This document shows positions 5,716 to 6,647 of a stretch of 6,647 nt of DNA, piece by piece; within the stretch, counting starts at the first letter, position 1; every line of letters starts with the position of its first letter. The DNA lies in NCBI GenBank assembly GCA_023397245.1, contig JAEWUH010000239.1, forward strand, positions 1-6,647. The letters run 5' to 3'. Position numbers and translations under genes: made by a program. The notes below the pieces were generated by a model. It did not search any database and was not told the origin of the DNA. It worked only from the letters and a program-made list of their open reading frames with translations. Source of the stretch: Bacillota bacterium. Its GTDB lineage: Bacteria; Bacillota; Clostridia; Oscillospirales; Acutalibacteraceae.

Positions 5716-5746
5716 CGGCGGCAGTGTGACACTGCCGCCGCTTTTT
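5716..5746 (+). terminator. Strong bidirectional terminator after nrdR
   Basis: A perfect 11-bp GC-rich stem, CGGCGGCAGTG (5716-5726) with CACTGCCGCCG (5730-5740), and a TGA loop are followed by CTTTTTAT. Six A residues at 5706-5711 on the other side give a U-run for minus-strand transcripts. It therefore also ends the DUF421/DUF4363 operon, whose stop codon is at 5757-5755. Confidence 0.95.
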
Positions 5747-5754
5747 ATCCTGAC

Positions 5755-6135
5755 TTAAAAAATATTCTGCATGACCGGAATTTCAGACTCGTTCAGATAA
5801 CCGAGCTGCGCGATTCCGCGGTCGCATTCCGCCGTGAACTGATCTGTTGTTCCGTAAAAGCTCAGCATGGGAAGCGCGGCAAGGGTCTGATCGATCGCCT
5901 CCAGCTTTGCATGCGGCATATAGGTGCACAGTATTTCATGGCTTTTGTGCCAGTCCTCAACCGCCTTTTTACTCAGTGTAAGGGCGGCTTCGTTGTTTCC
6001 GCTTTCCGCCGCTTTTTTTGCGCTGACTACCGTATTCGTCATTTCGTCGCTGATCCGCTTGGTGCTCACGGTTCCGAGAATGCAAACGGCGATCAAAACA
6101 ACAAAAATTCCCACGGAGATCCACACCCGTTTCAT
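5755..6135 (-). CDS. DUF4363 family membrane-anchored protein
   Basis: A 126-residue protein with one N-terminal transmembrane helix at about residues 5-24 (WISVGIFVVLIAVCILGTVS) after a short basic start (MKR). The rest is a helical extracytoplasmic domain of about 100 residues, including ISDEMTNTVVSAKKAAESG and ALTLSKKAVEDWHKSHEIL. This layout and its placement directly after a DUF421 gene match the DUF4363 family of Firmicutes, whose function is unknown. Its ATG overlaps the upstream stop codon by four bases (ATGA, 6135-6132), so the two are translationally coupled and probably work as partners at the membrane. An AAAGGATGA stretch inside the end of the DUF421 gene serves as ribosome binding site. 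The transcript ends at the shared hairpin at 5716-5740. Confidence 0.8.
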   Translation of the reverse strand: MKRVWISVGIFVVLIAVCILGTVSTKRISDEMTNTVVSAKKAAESGNNEAALTLSKKAVEDWHKSHEILCTYMPHAKLEAIDQTLAALPMLSFYGTTDQFTAECDRGIAQLGYLNESEIPVMQNIF

Positions 6136-6647
6136 TGCCTGTCATCCTTTTTTATGATATTGAAATCGCCCTTTCGGTTTGCCGTCATAATAAAAATCTG
6201 ATCGGCGCTCAGATTCTTTCCGCGTAAAACGCCGTCTAGCCACTCCCGGCTTTTGTTGCACAGCTGCAGGGAGATGTTGGAGATCACACCGTCGCTGATC
6301 ACAACCGTTTCAAGACCGGTATCCGGCAGGGCTACGCCGAGCATTCCCGCGGTGGGCTGCTCCTTGTCTGGCTTTTTGATTATGCTCATTTTCCCGTTGG
6401 TTTCCACAATCGCGTAGGCTACATCCTGCAGGCTGAATACGTCCTTCTGCCGCAGCTGTTCGATCAAATCCTCGGTGGTCATGCGCAGTCGCCGCATTTC
6501 GCTTTGGTTCAGTTTTCCGTCGTTGATCACGATCAGCGGCTTACCGCATACAAATTTGCGGAATTTTGTACTTTTTACCATGATGACCGAAATCAGGATT
6601 TCACACATCACCAGAACCGCAATCGGAATCAGTCCGCTGGCCAGAGG
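6132..6647 (-). CDS. DUF421 (YetF-like) membrane protein, 5' end cut by window
   Basis: The reading frame is open to the right edge of the window, so the true start and probably two transmembrane helices lie outside. The visible 171 residues begin within a hydrophobic helix (PLASGLIPIAVLVMCEILIS), then VKSTKFRKFVCGKPLIVINDGKL and the TTEDLIEQLRQKDVFSLQDVAYAIVETNGKMSIIKK segment. This is the typical DUF421/YetF pattern: three N-terminal helices followed by a small cytoplasmic alpha/beta domain. In Bacillus, a DUF421-containing protein (2Duf, spoVA2mob operon) affects spore inner membrane properties and heat resistance. Whether this homologue has a spore role is inference. GTG/ATG codons at 6611-6606 are internal, since homology continues upstream of them. 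The gene is coupled to the downstream DUF4363 gene by an ATGA overlap. Confidence 0.87.
   Translation of the reverse strand, partial: PLASGLIPIAVLVMCEILISVIMVKSTKFRKFVCGKPLIVINDGKLNQSEMRRLRMTTEDLIEQLRQKDVFSLQDVAYAIVETNGKMSIIKKPDKEQPTAGMLGVALPDTGLETVVISDGVISNISLQLCNKSREWLDGVLRGKNLSADQIFIMTANRKGDFNIIKKDDRQ

Overview
The window looks like an ordinary chromosomal segment of a Gram-positive anaerobe of the class Clostridia, most likely an Oscillospiraceae/Ruminococcaceae relative. The signs are strong AGGAGG-type ribosome binding sites, AT-rich intergenic gaps with TTGACA/TATAAT-like promoters, mid-GC coding sequence, and gene families typical of that group: a degenerate HPr-like protein, a DUF421/DUF4363 pair, NrdR, and an MtaB-type methylthiotransferase. 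The organism assignment is inference from gene content, not a database match.

Layout from left to right. (1) 1-1271, minus: mtaB, a tRNA methylthiotransferase, lacking only its last few codons at the window edge. (2) 1272-1457: a divergent control region with an 11-bp inverted repeat in the mtaB leader, and a TGGTCAA-N8-TTGACCA palindrome over the -35 of a good forward promoter. (3) 1458-1691, plus: a 77-residue HPr-fold protein that keeps the regulatory serine region but has lost the catalytic histidine, followed by a strong hairpin terminator. (4) 1734-3632, minus: an ABC-F ATPase with its own consensus promoter at 3688-3716. (5) 3722-4153, minus: a 143-residue all-helical protein of unknown function, immediately upstream of the ABC-F promoter. 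(6) 4282-5070, plus: a TIM-barrel sugar phosphate isomerase/epimerase-family protein, whose predicted transcript starts almost at the Shine-Dalgarno sequence. (7) 5071-5235: an intergenic region with overlapping, mutually exclusive inverted repeats and then an extended -10 promoter. (8) 5245-5703, plus: nrdR, the ribonucleotide reductase repressor, ending in a strong bidirectional terminator. (9) 5755-6647, minus: a translationally coupled pair, a DUF421 (YetF-like) membrane protein cut by the window edge and a DUF4363 membrane-anchored protein.

The genes do not form one pathway. They are mostly single-gene transcription units with housekeeping or regulatory roles: translation (MtaB, ABC-F), dNTP supply control (NrdR), possible carbon signalling (HPr-like), and envelope or spore membrane (DUF421/DUF4363). 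I see no mobile element, CRISPR array, RNA gene, phage gene or defence system. The most interesting items are the histidine-less HPr with its palindromic operator candidate, the alternative stem pair before nrdR, and the uncharacterised helical protein. None of these establishes a new system on its own.
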